DNA from: JAPOXR01 sp965221815
GTDB taxonomy: Bacteria > Pseudomonadota > Alphaproteobacteria > Rhodobacterales > Rhodobacteraceae
Reading direction: 5' to 3'
DNA: 64,000 nucleotides
Assembly: GCA_965221815.1 (NCBI GenBank)
Contig: OZ244915.1
Location: forward strand, 1,550,001-1,614,000
Every line of letters begins with the position of its first letter. Within the stretch, counting starts at the first letter, position 1. The notes below the pieces were generated by a model that did no database searches, was not told where the DNA came from, and saw only the letters and a list, made by a program, of their open reading frames with translations. Both the position numbers and the translations under genes were made by a program. Shown piece after piece: positions 8,827-16,507 of the stretch.

Positions 8827-8859
8827 TCTGCCAGGTGGCCACAAGACCCACCTGGCAGA
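8827..8859 (-). promoter_or_regulatory. 12-bp perfect hairpin in the leader of the secreted-protein gene
   Basis: TCTGCCAGGTGG and its exact reverse complement are separated by nine bases. In the minus-strand transcript the stem would end just before the AAGGAG ribosome site of the gene starting at 8805. No T-run follows on either strand, so it is not a standard terminator; it could modulate translation or RNA stability. Confidence 0.45.
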
Positions 8860-9007
8860 TTGATCAATGGGGCGAGGGTACAGCCGATCGGGCCGGATGG
8901 CAAGGTCACTTCAGGCGCAGGCATATCGGATCGGGCGTTTTGGAGACTCCAAAAGAATCAACTGTGTGCCACCCCCTCCCGTGGGACATCTCCACAAAGA
9001 TTGCCTT

Positions 9008-9019
9008 GTAACTATTCAG
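9008..9019 (+). repeat. Additional copy of the IS66-type end
   Basis: GTAACTATTCAGC, the same orientation as the left end at 4903. With the inverted copy at 9178-9189 it bounds a 182-bp non-coding segment with 13-bp perfect terminal repeats, which could be a miniature derivative or the scar of a second element. No matching flanking duplication was seen. Confidence 0.55.
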
Positions 9020-9177
9020 CACCGCAATTCGTTCCCAAGGCGCATAAACAACCAAATGCTGTGGTTTCCAAGACAAAATCTGTCACCGGCGACTATCAGG
9101 TCCAATAAATTGGATACGAAGCACGTACACGACCACCAGATATCCACAAAACCCCACATCAGAACAACAGATCGTAG

Positions 9178-9189
9178 CTGAATAGTTAC
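9178..9189 (-). repeat. IS66-type terminal inverted repeat, right
   Basis: CTGAATAGTTAC, the exact inverse of the ends at 4903 and 9008. Core sequence (the ribokinase upstream region) resumes after it. Confidence 0.65.
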
Positions 9190-9220
9190 GATTATTCTTG
9201 TATTTTATTTGTTCCTTAAT

Positions 9221-9236
9221 TGTTTCCTGTGAAACA
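9221..9236. promoter_or_regulatory. Inverted repeat upstream of ribokinase, possible operator
   Basis: TGTTTC-CTGT-GAAACA is a perfect 6-bp inverted repeat with a four-base spacer, about 205 bases upstream of the ribokinase start. The form is like a sugar-repressor (LacI-type) operator, but no regulator gene is adjacent, so the link to rbsK is inference. Confidence 0.3.
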
Positions 9237-9442
9237 GCTTTCAATCCACACGAACATCCATCCGATTTTCTGATCGAATGACCCTGGCTTCATGAAAATA
9301 TGACATTGCGTTTCACCGCGGTGTCGGTGTTAAGTGTCTGTAAATCTGACCCACAGAATTGAATCAAGGACCTGGCCTCATGCTGCGTCCGGATGTCTGT
9401 TCCGATGGTTTCGCCAGAGTCTTTAGTCATACGGAGGGGGAA

Positions 9443-10363
9443 ATGGGCGGTATCGTCAATCTCGGCGTATTTGTTGCGGATGTTGCGTTTCGTGCGATCC
9501 GCCAACCCCGAATCGGTGAAACACTGATCGGTCGCGGATTTGCCCTTGGACCTGGCGGGAAAGGTTCCAACCAGGCGGTCGCGGCAGCCCGGCTTGGAGC
9601 TTCGGTCTCGTTTGTCTCCAGCCTGGGCGACGACTCCTTTGGCAAGATGGCACTGGAGCTGTGGGAGCGGGAATCCATTCGATTCATCGGCAATGTTGAC
9701 CCGGAAAGTTTCACCGGTGCTGCTTATATTTTTGTGAATGAAGTGACCGGCGACAATGCCATCATTGTGGTTCCTGGTGCCGGTGACAATGTTTCCCCCC
9801 AACATGTCGAATCGGTTCAATCAGAAATTAAAGCTGCGGACCTCTTTATGACACAGTTGGAAACGCCCGTTGAGACAGCGCGCCGCGGTCTGCAAATTGC
9901 AAAAGACGCGGGCATTCGGACCTTGTTGAATCCAGCACCTGCAACATCTCTTGATGATGGCATCATTTCACTTTGCGACTACTTGACCCCCAATGAGGCG
10001 GAGGCAGCTGATCTCACTGGTCAATCCGTCAGTACAGTGGAAGACGCTGTCCACGCCGCTTCACTCCTGCGAAAGCGAGGTGCTGGGACGGTCATCATTA
10101 CACTGGGCGAAAAAGGTGCATACTTTGATGACGGTGCTGAGAGATGTCACATTGAACCCTTCAGTTTTGCCCCCGTCGTTGAAACAACGGGTGCCGGGGA
10201 CAGCTTTTGCGGTGCTTTTGCCCATGCGATCATTACCGGCATGGATCCACGCCAATCCGTACGTTATGCCTGCGCCGCGGCAGGTATTTCAGTAACCCGA
10301 AAAGGAACGGCACCCTCAATGCCCACATTTGAAGAGGTCCAGAATCTTTTGTCACGCGGATAG
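9443..10363 (+). CDS. rbsK: Ribokinase (PfkB family)
   Basis: Sugar kinase that phosphorylates ribose at O5 using ATP, feeding the pentose phosphate pathway. The ATG at 9443 is preferred to upstream TTG codons because GGAGG lies seven bases before it. The 306-residue protein shows PfkB signature 1 (GPGGKGSNQAVAAARLG, about residues 33-49), NPAPA, LTPNEAEAADL, and signature 2 with the catalytic Asp in TTGAGDSFCGAFAHAI. Length and motif spacing are normal. It stands alone, with no ribose transporter genes beside it. A related PfkB sugar specificity cannot be excluded. Confidence 0.88.
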   Translation: MGGIVNLGVFVADVAFRAIRQPRIGETLIGRGFALGPGGKGSNQAVAAARLGASVSFVSSLGDDSFGKMALELWERESIRFIGNVDPESFTGAAYIFVNEVTGDNAIIVVPGAGDNVSPQHVESVQSEIKAADLFMTQLETPVETARRGLQIAKDAGIRTLLNPAPATSLDDGIISLCDYLTPNEAEAADLTGQSVSTVEDAVHAASLLRKRGAGTVIITLGEKGAYFDDGAERCHIEPFSFAPVVETTGAGDSFCGAFAHAIITGMDPRQSVRYACAAAGISVTRKGTAPSMPTFEEVQNLLSRG

Positions 10364-10520
10364 GTTTAAGCTCATAACCTCGAAACACGAATTGCAATTC
10401 GAAATCAGGAACAACCGGACGTGAATCATCGGATCAAAGTCCGGCCTGATGAAAATACGCACGGCGACCGGTCATGACAGCCCTGACGACAAGTGGCGTA
10501 CGATCGATTCGAGACCGGGC

Positions 10521-10610
10521 TGGCGGAGAGACAGGGATTCGAACCCTGGAGACGGGTTACCGCCTACACGCGTTCCAGGCGTGCGCCTTCGACCACTCGG
10601 CCACCTCTCC
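10521..10610 (-). tRNA. tRNA-Ser (anticodon GGA), CCA encoded
   Basis: Read on the minus strand, the gene starts GGAGAGGTGGCCGAGTGG (acceptor and D arm). It has the anticodon arm CACGC-CTGGAAC-GCGTG with anticodon GGA, a long variable arm as in class II tRNAs, the T arm CAGGGTTCGAATCCCTG, and the 3' acceptor strand TCTCTCC with discriminator G and an encoded CCA. All stems pair with one G-T at the base of the acceptor. It decodes UCC and UCU. No integrase or attachment-site duplication was seen at its 3' end. Confidence 0.95.
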
Positions 10611-10939
10611 ATTCTGTCTGCCATACATTCCTGTAACTGCTCTGTGCAACTTGAGCAAAAACATTAGCAGGGACGCCAAACCAATCGACTGATCAGTGAA
10701 TCCACCGCAAAATGAAGACTGCATGACCTGTCTCTCTTGCAGTGAATCCTGTTCATGTTGCGAAATCCCATAGAGTCAGACATTCAGTATCAAGACCTTG
10801 GCCACCCTTATTCTCGGTGAATCAGACTCATGAGACCAGCGGGCCGCTCCCGCCTGAATCTCGGTGAAGAATAAGTGGTCCTGAGTTTAACTCGTTTCAG
10901 GTCATTGCGTCAACTTCACCGTACAGGTATTTCTTCCCT
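10611..10939. other. Intergenic region between tRNA-Ser and ribF
   Basis: About 330 bases without a convincing gene, tRNA or hairpin terminator. It must contain the tRNA-Ser promoter (reading left) and the ribF promoter (reading right). I could not pick reliable -35/-10 boxes. Confidence 0.5.
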
Positions 10940-11884
10940 ATGCGGATCTTTTCGGACTACAATTCGCTGCTTGATCGTGATCGTGGTGCAGCGGTAGCCA
11001 TCGGCAATTTCGATGGAATCCATATTGGACATCAGTCGGTCATCGAACGTGCACGGCAATTCGCAGATGCCAGGCAAATTCCCCTGGGTGTCATGACATT
11101 TGAGCCACATCCCCGAGAGTTCTTTAGTCCTGAAACCCAACCCTTCCGGCTCATGAGCCGCAAAGCCAAGGCCCGCCAGTTGAGAATTCTTGGTGTCGAC
11201 ATTCTCTATGGGCTGCAATTTGACGCAGAACTGGCCGGAATGAGTCCCGCGCGTTTTGTTGATGAAATTCTCAGGCAAAGTCTTGCAGCAAAAGCCGCAA
11301 TTGTCGGCAGTGACTTTCGCTTTGGCAAGGACCGATCAGGAAATGCTGACAGCCTCGCAACCTTGAGCCATCACTCAGGTTTTGAACTGATCAAAGTACC
11401 GATTTGCACCCAATCAGACATCGAGATTTCATCAACGGCTGTGCGCGCAGCGCTCTCTGCCGGCAATCCCGATGAAGCCGCTTCTCTGCTCGGCCGCTGG
11501 CATCAGATTGACGGGGTGGTCGTCAGGGGAGCACAACGTGGCCGCCAGCTTGGATTCCCGACTGCCAATCTTGAAATGCAGGGTCTCCATGCACCACGGT
11601 ATGGAATTTATGCCGCGATTATTGACATTCTGTCAGGTCCCCACAAAGGTCAGTATAGCGGAGTCGCGTCAATTGGTGTGCGGCCCACATTTGGTTGTCA
11701 TCCGGTCAATCTTGAGGTGTATCTCTTTGATTTTGGCAGTGATATCTATGATGAAGAGATTTCCGTCTCTTTGGTGGCCTTCCAGCGGGCCGAAATGGAA
11801 TTCGAAAACCAGGCATTGCTTGTTCGACAAATGAAAGAGGACTGCAACACGGCACAGAGGATCCTTGACCAACTGGCGAAATAG
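10940..11884 (+). CDS. ribF: Bifunctional riboflavin kinase / FAD synthetase
   Basis: Makes FMN from riboflavin and then FAD from FMN, using ATP. The 314-residue product has the N-terminal nucleotidyltransferase domain with AIGNFDGIHIGHQ (from residue 20) and the ISSTAVRAAL motif near its end. The C-terminal flavokinase domain has GRQLGFPTANLEM (about residue 201), GVASIGVRPTFG and the NLEVYLFDF..IYDEEISVSLV block. Length is typical. The next gene overlaps its 3' end if the TTG start there is right, suggesting one transcript. Confidence 0.95.
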   Translation: MRIFSDYNSLLDRDRGAAVAIGNFDGIHIGHQSVIERARQFADARQIPLGVMTFEPHPREFFSPETQPFRLMSRKAKARQLRILGVDILYGLQFDAELAGMSPARFVDEILRQSLAAKAAIVGSDFRFGKDRSGNADSLATLSHHSGFELIKVPICTQSDIEISSTAVRAALSAGNPDEAASLLGRWHQIDGVVVRGAQRGRQLGFPTANLEMQGLHAPRYGIYAAIIDILSGPHKGQYSGVASIGVRPTFGCHPVNLEVYLFDFGSDIYDEEISVSLVAFQRAEMEFENQALLVRQMKEDCNTAQRILDQLAK

Positions 11885-12401
11885 ATGGAGCCGACTGTCT
11901 GCTGTCCGCTGGTGGCAACGGGCATGGACGCGCGCCGATACGGGCACGATCCGCCCGCGATTCTGGGAACGATTTGCCCTTTCTGATCTCAACAGCCATG
12001 AGTGGGAAGCCCTGTGTGACAGGTGCGGTCGGTGTTGTCTGCTGAAATTTCACACCACTGACGACAGCCAGGTCACCTTTACCAATCTCAGCTGTCGTCT
12101 TTTGAATACCCATACCTGTCGTTGCAAACATTATGCGAGTCGTAACAAGATTGTATCTGACTGTGTCACGCTGCGCCCTGATGATATTGAACAGGTGATC
12201 ACCTGGATGCCCCCGACCTGCGCGTATCGACTTGTTCATGAGAAACGTCCGCTTTTTGATTGGCATCACCTGATTTCCGGTGATACCAACTCCGTCCATG
12301 AAGCCGGAATTTCAGTCAGGAATCGCTGCATTCCGGAATATGAAGGTGATTCCGACAACCTGGAACGCCATGCGGTTGAATGGCCACAACACATGGCTTG
12401 A
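11865..12401 (+). CDS. YcgN/UPF0260 family cysteine-cluster protein
   Basis: A cytoplasmic protein of about 178 residues with the family core RPRFWERFALSDLNSHEWEALCDRCGRCCLLKF, followed by further cysteines (LSCRLLNTHTCRCKHY, DCVTL, CAYR) and the tail segment HHLISGDTNSVHEAGISVR. The cysteine pattern implies a metal or iron-sulphur site, but no activity is established for the family. No in-frame ATG precedes the conserved core. The only start candidate seen is a TTG at 11865, inside the end of ribF, so the N-terminus is uncertain. Confidence 0.85.
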   Translation: MTNWRNRWSRLSAVRWWQRAWTRADTGTIRPRFWERFALSDLNSHEWEALCDRCGRCCLLKFHTTDDSQVTFTNLSCRLLNTHTCRCKHYASRNKIVSDCVTLRPDDIEQVITWMPPTCAYRLVHEKRPLFDWHHLISGDTNSVHEAGISVRNRCIPEYEGDSDNLERHAVEWPQHMA

Positions 12402-12714
12402 TATGTCGACCAAGCCGGTTGAAATTTTGACCACGGGAAATTCAGAGAGTGACGTTGCCAGACTCATCGGTACAACGCCAATTGCCCTCTGAACGGTTGT
12501 CGTCCCATGCACATTTCAAGAGTCAATCGGCGTGATGTCACCTCGCCGCGGAAAATATGCCAACAGCCATTGCAGGGTGCCTCGGTATGCCAGCCCCCGT
12601 CAGTTTGCGCCATTGCAAAATCACGCCCGCAAGGTCCGGATTTGTTGCTTTCAGGTGCGTTCCTGCCTAACCTGATTCTGATGATTCCTGAAACTCTTGG
12701 CCGAGGAGCGTAAC
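12402..12714. other. Intergenic region upstream of prs
   Basis: About 310 bases. A possible small plus frame is too weak to call, and no RNA gene is recognisable. The last bases carry GAGGAGCG, the ribosome site of prs, so its promoter should lie here. Confidence 0.5.
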
Positions 12715-13722
12715 ATGCCCCAGCAGATCGAGCCCAAACTCCTGACCGGTAATGCCAATGTTCAACTATCAAAGGATATCGTTGGGTATATGTCAGGTCA
12801 AAGCGGGAGGGAAATTGGCCTGGTGGATGCCAAGATCGAAAGATTCAATGATCAGGAAGTTTATGTCGAAGTTTATGAAAATGTCCGGGGCGAGGACATG
12901 TTCATCATTCAGCCCACTTCCAAACCGGCCAATGACCATTTGATGGAAATCCTGATTGCCGCTGATGCCCTCCGCCGCTCATCAGCTGCACGAGTCACTG
13001 CTGTCATTCCTTATTTCGGATACGCTCGTCAGGATCGTCGGACCAAGGCACGCACCCCCATCTCGGCAAAACTTGTTGCGAATCTGATCACGCAGGCCGG
13101 GATCTCACGGGTTCTGACAATGGATCTGCATTCGGCGCAGGTTCAGGGATTTTTCGATATACCCGTGGACAATCTCTATGCATCGCCAATCTTTTCTCTC
13201 GATATTGCGAACCAGTTCCTGAGAGCGCTGAATGACATAGTCGTGATTTCGCCAGATGTCGGCGGAGTTTCACGTGCCCGTGAATTAGCCAAGCGAATCA
13301 ATGCCGGACTCGCCGTCGTTGACAAGCGAAGGCAAACGGCAGGCGAAGTCTCAGAAATGACGATTATTGGTGACATCAATGATCGTGTCTGCATCATTGT
13401 TGATGATATCTGCGACACCGCCGGGACCTTGTGCGCTGCTGCTGACATTATTCTGTCTTCGGGTGCACGCGAAGTTCACGCCTATGTGACACATGGCGTG
13501 ATGTCAGGAGATGCACTCTCGAAAATTGCGGCATCCAGCCTGAAGAGCGTCGTCATCACGGACACCATTCTGCCGACCCAAGAAATTCTTGCATCGGAGA
13601 AAATGCGGATTATCTCAACCGCACCTCTCTTTGCCCAGGCGATACTCAATATCGCCAATGGCACATCTATCTCTTCTCTCTTTCAGGCAAAAACTCTGGA
13701 CTGGCTCTACGGTCGCGGGTAA
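12715..13722 (+). CDS. prs: Ribose-phosphate pyrophosphokinase
   Basis: Makes PRPP from ribose 5-phosphate and ATP for nucleotide, histidine, tryptophan and NAD synthesis. The ATG at 12715 follows GAGGAGCGTAAC; an upstream TTG would include the ribosome site. Motifs are FNDQEVYVEVYENVRGEDMFIIQPT, YFGYARQDRRTKARTPISAK (ATP-binding loop), MDLHSAQVQGFFDIPVDNLYA, SPDVGGVSRARELAKR and the PRPP-binding VDDICDTAGTL (about residues 229-239). The 335 residues include a C-terminal tail beyond the usual 315. It converges on atpC with only 18 bases between the stops. Confidence 0.96.
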   Translation: MPQQIEPKLLTGNANVQLSKDIVGYMSGQSGREIGLVDAKIERFNDQEVYVEVYENVRGEDMFIIQPTSKPANDHLMEILIAADALRRSSAARVTAVIPYFGYARQDRRTKARTPISAKLVANLITQAGISRVLTMDLHSAQVQGFFDIPVDNLYASPIFSLDIANQFLRALNDIVVISPDVGGVSRARELAKRINAGLAVVDKRRQTAGEVSEMTIIGDINDRVCIIVDDICDTAGTLCAAADIILSSGAREVHAYVTHGVMSGDALSKIAASSLKSVVITDTILPTQEILASEKMRIISTAPLFAQAILNIANGTSISSLFQAKTLDWLYGRG

Positions 13723-13740
13723 TGCACCCCGAATTCGTGC

Positions 13741-14139
13741 CTATAATCCCAACTGAGAGGTCAGGTTCCTGAGGCAGGCCAGACGCGTTTCAGCAAGATC
13801 GCGCTGTGAGCCTGCACTCCTGGACAGTTCATCTTCGGCCTTCTCAATATGTGTCTTCAGCATTTCTGACGTCAATTCAGCACGCCGATAGGCCTGCTGT
13901 GCCAGGACGGATGTTGATGCGGCATTGACCTCAACGAATCCCCCCGTCACGACATATTCATCGACCCCGTCTGATCTCTGCGTACGAATGATCCCAGGGT
14001 TCAGTGTGGCAATCAAAGCCGCATGACCGGACATCGCCGTCATGTCGCCTTCTGCGGCCGGCAGGTCAACTGCATCGGCGTCTTCGGAGGCCAGCACCCC
14101 CTCGGGAGACACCAGTTCCAGACGTATGGAATCTGCCAT
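13741..14139 (-). CDS. atpC: F1F0 ATP synthase epsilon subunit
   Basis: Epsilon subunit of the F1 central stalk, involved in coupling and in inhibition of ATP hydrolysis. The 132 residues show the family start (IRLELVSPEGVLASEDADAVDLPAAEGDMTAMSGHAALIATLNPG), the VTGGFVEVNAASTSVLAQQA beta strand and a helical C-terminal hairpin. It is the last gene of the atpHAGDC operon, 18 bases after atpD. F0 genes are not nearby, which is usual for Alphaproteobacteria. Confidence 0.95.
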   Translation of the reverse strand: MADSIRLELVSPEGVLASEDADAVDLPAAEGDMTAMSGHAALIATLNPGIIRTQRSDGVDEYVVTGGFVEVNAASTSVLAQQAYRRAELTSEMLKTHIEKAEDELSRSAGSQRDLAETRLACLRNLTSQLGL

Positions 14140-14157
14140 TGTCGATCCGTCCTTTGT

Positions 14158-15588
14158 TCAGGCCGCTTCGGCAGCGAGTTGCTGGCTCTTCTTGACCACC
14201 TCGTCAATTCCTCCCACCATATAGAAAGCGGCCTCAGGAAGATGGTCAAATTCGCCGGCCACGACACGACGAAAACTGTCTATGGTCGTCTCAAGTGGAA
14301 CCTGAACGCCAGGGGATCCTGTAAAGACCTGAGCAACATCAAATGGTTGAGACAAGAATCTTTGAATCTTTCGGGCACGAGACACGGTCACTTTATCCTC
14401 TTCTGAGAGCTCGTCCATACCGAGAATAGCGATGATATCCTGCAGAGACTTATACCGTTGCAAGATGCCCTGTACGTCGCGAGCCACATTGTAATGTTCC
14501 TCACCAACAACGGCCGGATCGAGGATCCGCGATGTTGAATCCAGGGGATCCACGGCCGGATAAATCCCCAGTTCAGAAATGGCACGTGACAGCACTGTGG
14601 TCGCATCCAGGTGCGCAAAAGATGTCGCCGGAGCCGGATCCGTCAGATCATCGGCCGGGACATAAATCGCTTGGACCGAGGTAATAGAGCCACTTTTCGT
14701 GGAGGTAATTCGTTCCTGGAGCGCCCCCATGTCAGTCGCCAATGTCGGCTGGTACCCCACCGCCGACGGAATCCGCCCCAAGAGCGCCGACACTTCCGAG
14801 CCCGCTTGCGTGAAGCGAAAGATATTATCGACAAAAAACAGGACATCGGTGCCCGATTGATCTCTAAATTGTTCCGCGAGCGTGAGGCCGGTCAGTCCGA
14901 CACGGGCCCGTGCGCCTGGTGGCTCGTTCATCTGGCCGTAAACAAGCGACACTTTTGACTGACTTAAATCATCAATATTGATTACACCGGACTCGATAAA
15001 TTCATGATAGAGATCATTACCCTCACGGGTGCGTTCACCGACACCCGCAAAGACGGAAAACCCCGCATGAACCTTGGCGATATTGTTGATCAGTTCCTGA
15101 ATAAGGACTGTCTTTCCAACCCCGGCACCACCGAACAATCCAACCTTACCTCCCTTTGAATAAGGTGCGAGGAGATCGATCACCTTGATGCCCGTGATCA
15201 GCACTTCTGTTTCAGTTGCCTGTTCAGCATATTCGGGTGCAGGCTGGTGGATAGGCCGGCTTTCGCTTGATTCAACGGGGCCCTTCTCATCAATCGCTTC
15301 CCCGACGACATTGATGATCCGCCCAAGAGTGGGATCACCGACGGGGACCGAGATTGGCCCACCGGTATCGCGTACCGTTTGTCCACGCACCAGTCCTTCC
15401 GACGAATCCATTGCGATCGTGCGAACGATATTTTCGCCCAGATGTTGGGCCACTTCCAGAACCAGGCGCCGGCCTTGATTTTCTGTTTCCAAGGCGTTCA
15501 GAATTTCAGGCAAATGGCCGGGAAAACTGACATCGACGACGGCACCGATAACTTGAGTCACTTTACCTTCAGCAAGTGTTTCTGCCAT
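14158..15588 (-). CDS. atpD: F1F0 ATP synthase beta subunit
   Basis: Catalytic beta subunit (476 residues) of the membrane ATP synthase. It contains GKVTQVIGAVVDVSFPGHLPEILNAL, the P-loop GLFGGAGVGKTVLI (about residue 155), the catalytic glutamate in GVGERTREGNDLYHE, ALLGRIPSAVGYQPTLATDMG and the DELSEEDK region that contacts gamma. Every conserved block seen is intact and length is normal. It lies between atpG and atpC in one minus-strand operon. Confidence 0.98.
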   Translation of the reverse strand: MAETLAEGKVTQVIGAVVDVSFPGHLPEILNALETENQGRRLVLEVAQHLGENIVRTIAMDSSEGLVRGQTVRDTGGPISVPVGDPTLGRIINVVGEAIDEKGPVESSESRPIHQPAPEYAEQATETEVLITGIKVIDLLAPYSKGGKVGLFGGAGVGKTVLIQELINNIAKVHAGFSVFAGVGERTREGNDLYHEFIESGVINIDDLSQSKVSLVYGQMNEPPGARARVGLTGLTLAEQFRDQSGTDVLFFVDNIFRFTQAGSEVSALLGRIPSAVGYQPTLATDMGALQERITSTKSGSITSVQAIYVPADDLTDPAPATSFAHLDATTVLSRAISELGIYPAVDPLDSTSRILDPAVVGEEHYNVARDVQGILQRYKSLQDIIAILGMDELSEEDKVTVSRARKIQRFLSQPFDVAQVFTGSPGVQVPLETTIDSFRRVVAGEFDHLPEAAFYMVGGIDEVVKKSQQLAAEAA

Positions 15589-15605
15589 GATACTCCCTCA
15601 AATTT

Positions 15606-16484
15606 TCAGAGTGCCTCTGCACCTGAAATGATTTCAATTAGTTCCTTGGTGATCGCCGCTTGGCGAGACCGGTTATAGACAATGGTCAAATTGTCGATCA
15701 TGTCGCCCGCGTTACGCGTCGCATTGTCCATTGCGGACATGCGTGCACCCTGTTCAGAAGCCGCGTTTTCCAGCAAGGCAGTGAAAATCTGGTTGGCAAC
15801 TGCCTGTGGCAACAACTCTTCCAGAATCTCCGACTCCCCCGGCTCAAAATTATAAAATTGACTTGCAGTTTCATTCTTCCCGATCGCATCAACAGTTACC
15901 GGAATCAGCTGACGCGCAGTGGGAACCTGCGTAATGACCGATTGAAAGCGATTGAAGAAAATGATCGCGACATCAAATTCATCTTTTGTGAACATTGTCC
16001 GGATCTGCAGAGCAATCTTTTCGGCAACTGCACTGTTGATTTGTCTTTGATCCGTCATATCGACATGACCCACAAACCTGTCCTCGAATTCCCGCCTCAG
16101 TTGTTCACGCCCTTTACTGCCGATTGTCATGATCTTCACGGTCTTACCTGCGGCAACAAGTTCCCGCGCCCGGTCGCGTACCATCCTCGCGATTGATGAA
16201 TTGAATCCACCACACAGACCGCGTTCAGCTGTTGCTGCAATCAGCAAATATGTCGAATCGCGCCCCGTGCCTTTCAACATGCGTGGCCCCGATTCGCTAT
16301 CCTGGAGCGACACCGCAAGATTTGCCATGACGGCTGCCATGCGCTCGGCATAAGGACGCGCACCTTCTGCGGCTTCCTGGGCACGACGCAGTTTTGCCGC
16401 AGCGACCATCTGCATGGCCTTGGTGATCTTTCGCGTCGATTTGACACTTTCGATGCGGATCTTGAGATCTTTTAGGCTCGGCAT
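15606..16484 (-). CDS. atpG: F1F0 ATP synthase gamma subunit
   Basis: Rotor shaft of F1, 292 residues. N-terminal helix MPSLKDLKIRIESVKSTRKITKAMQMVAAAKLRRAQ and C-terminal helix MSAMDNATRNAGDMIDNLTIVYNRSRQAAITKELIEI are both typical; the middle has ERGLCGGFNSSIARM. It sits 23 bases after atpA and 17 bases before atpD. Confidence 0.97.
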   Translation of the reverse strand: MPSLKDLKIRIESVKSTRKITKAMQMVAAAKLRRAQEAAEGARPYAERMAAVMANLAVSLQDSESGPRMLKGTGRDSTYLLIAATAERGLCGGFNSSIARMVRDRARELVAAGKTVKIMTIGSKGREQLRREFEDRFVGHVDMTDQRQINSAVAEKIALQIRTMFTKDEFDVAIIFFNRFQSVITQVPTARQLIPVTVDAIGKNETASQFYNFEPGESEILEELLPQAVANQIFTALLENAASEQGARMSAMDNATRNAGDMIDNLTIVYNRSRQAAITKELIEIISGAEAL

Positions 16485-16507
16485 TGACCAGCTCCCGGCC
16501 TCACCGA

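Larger units (their letters stand above)
4903..9189. mobile_element. IS66-type element or composite bounded by GTAACTATTCAG ends
   Basis: The segment starts with GTAACTATTCAG (4903-4914) and ends with its exact reverse complement (9178-9189), the GTAA-type termini expected of IS66-like elements. Inside, on the minus strand, are a secreted-protein gene (itself split by a second IS) and a truncated IS66-like transposase whose stop lies 35 bases inside the left end. No clear 8-bp target duplication is present: the flanks gattcaac and gattattc share only gatt. A third copy of the end at 9008 leaves open whether this is one element with a passenger gene or two overlapping truncated ones. The interior is visibly GC-richer than the flanking core genes. 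Confidence 0.55.

Noticed and set aside
4895..9197. Target duplication of the IS66-type block
   Set aside because: Flanks gattcaac and gattattc share only four bases; treated as no duplication.
10388..10401. 14-bp palindrome CGAATTGCAATTCG after ribokinase as an operator
   Set aside because: It lies downstream of rbsK and not near a start; a chance palindrome of this length is plausible.
10521..10610. tRNA-Ser as an integration site of a genomic island
   Set aside because: No duplicated 3' tRNA segment and no integrase nearby; both flanks hold core genes.
12464..12772. 102-codon minus frame overlapping the prs start
   Set aside because: It overlaps the prs ribosome site and N-terminus antisense and has no family resemblance.
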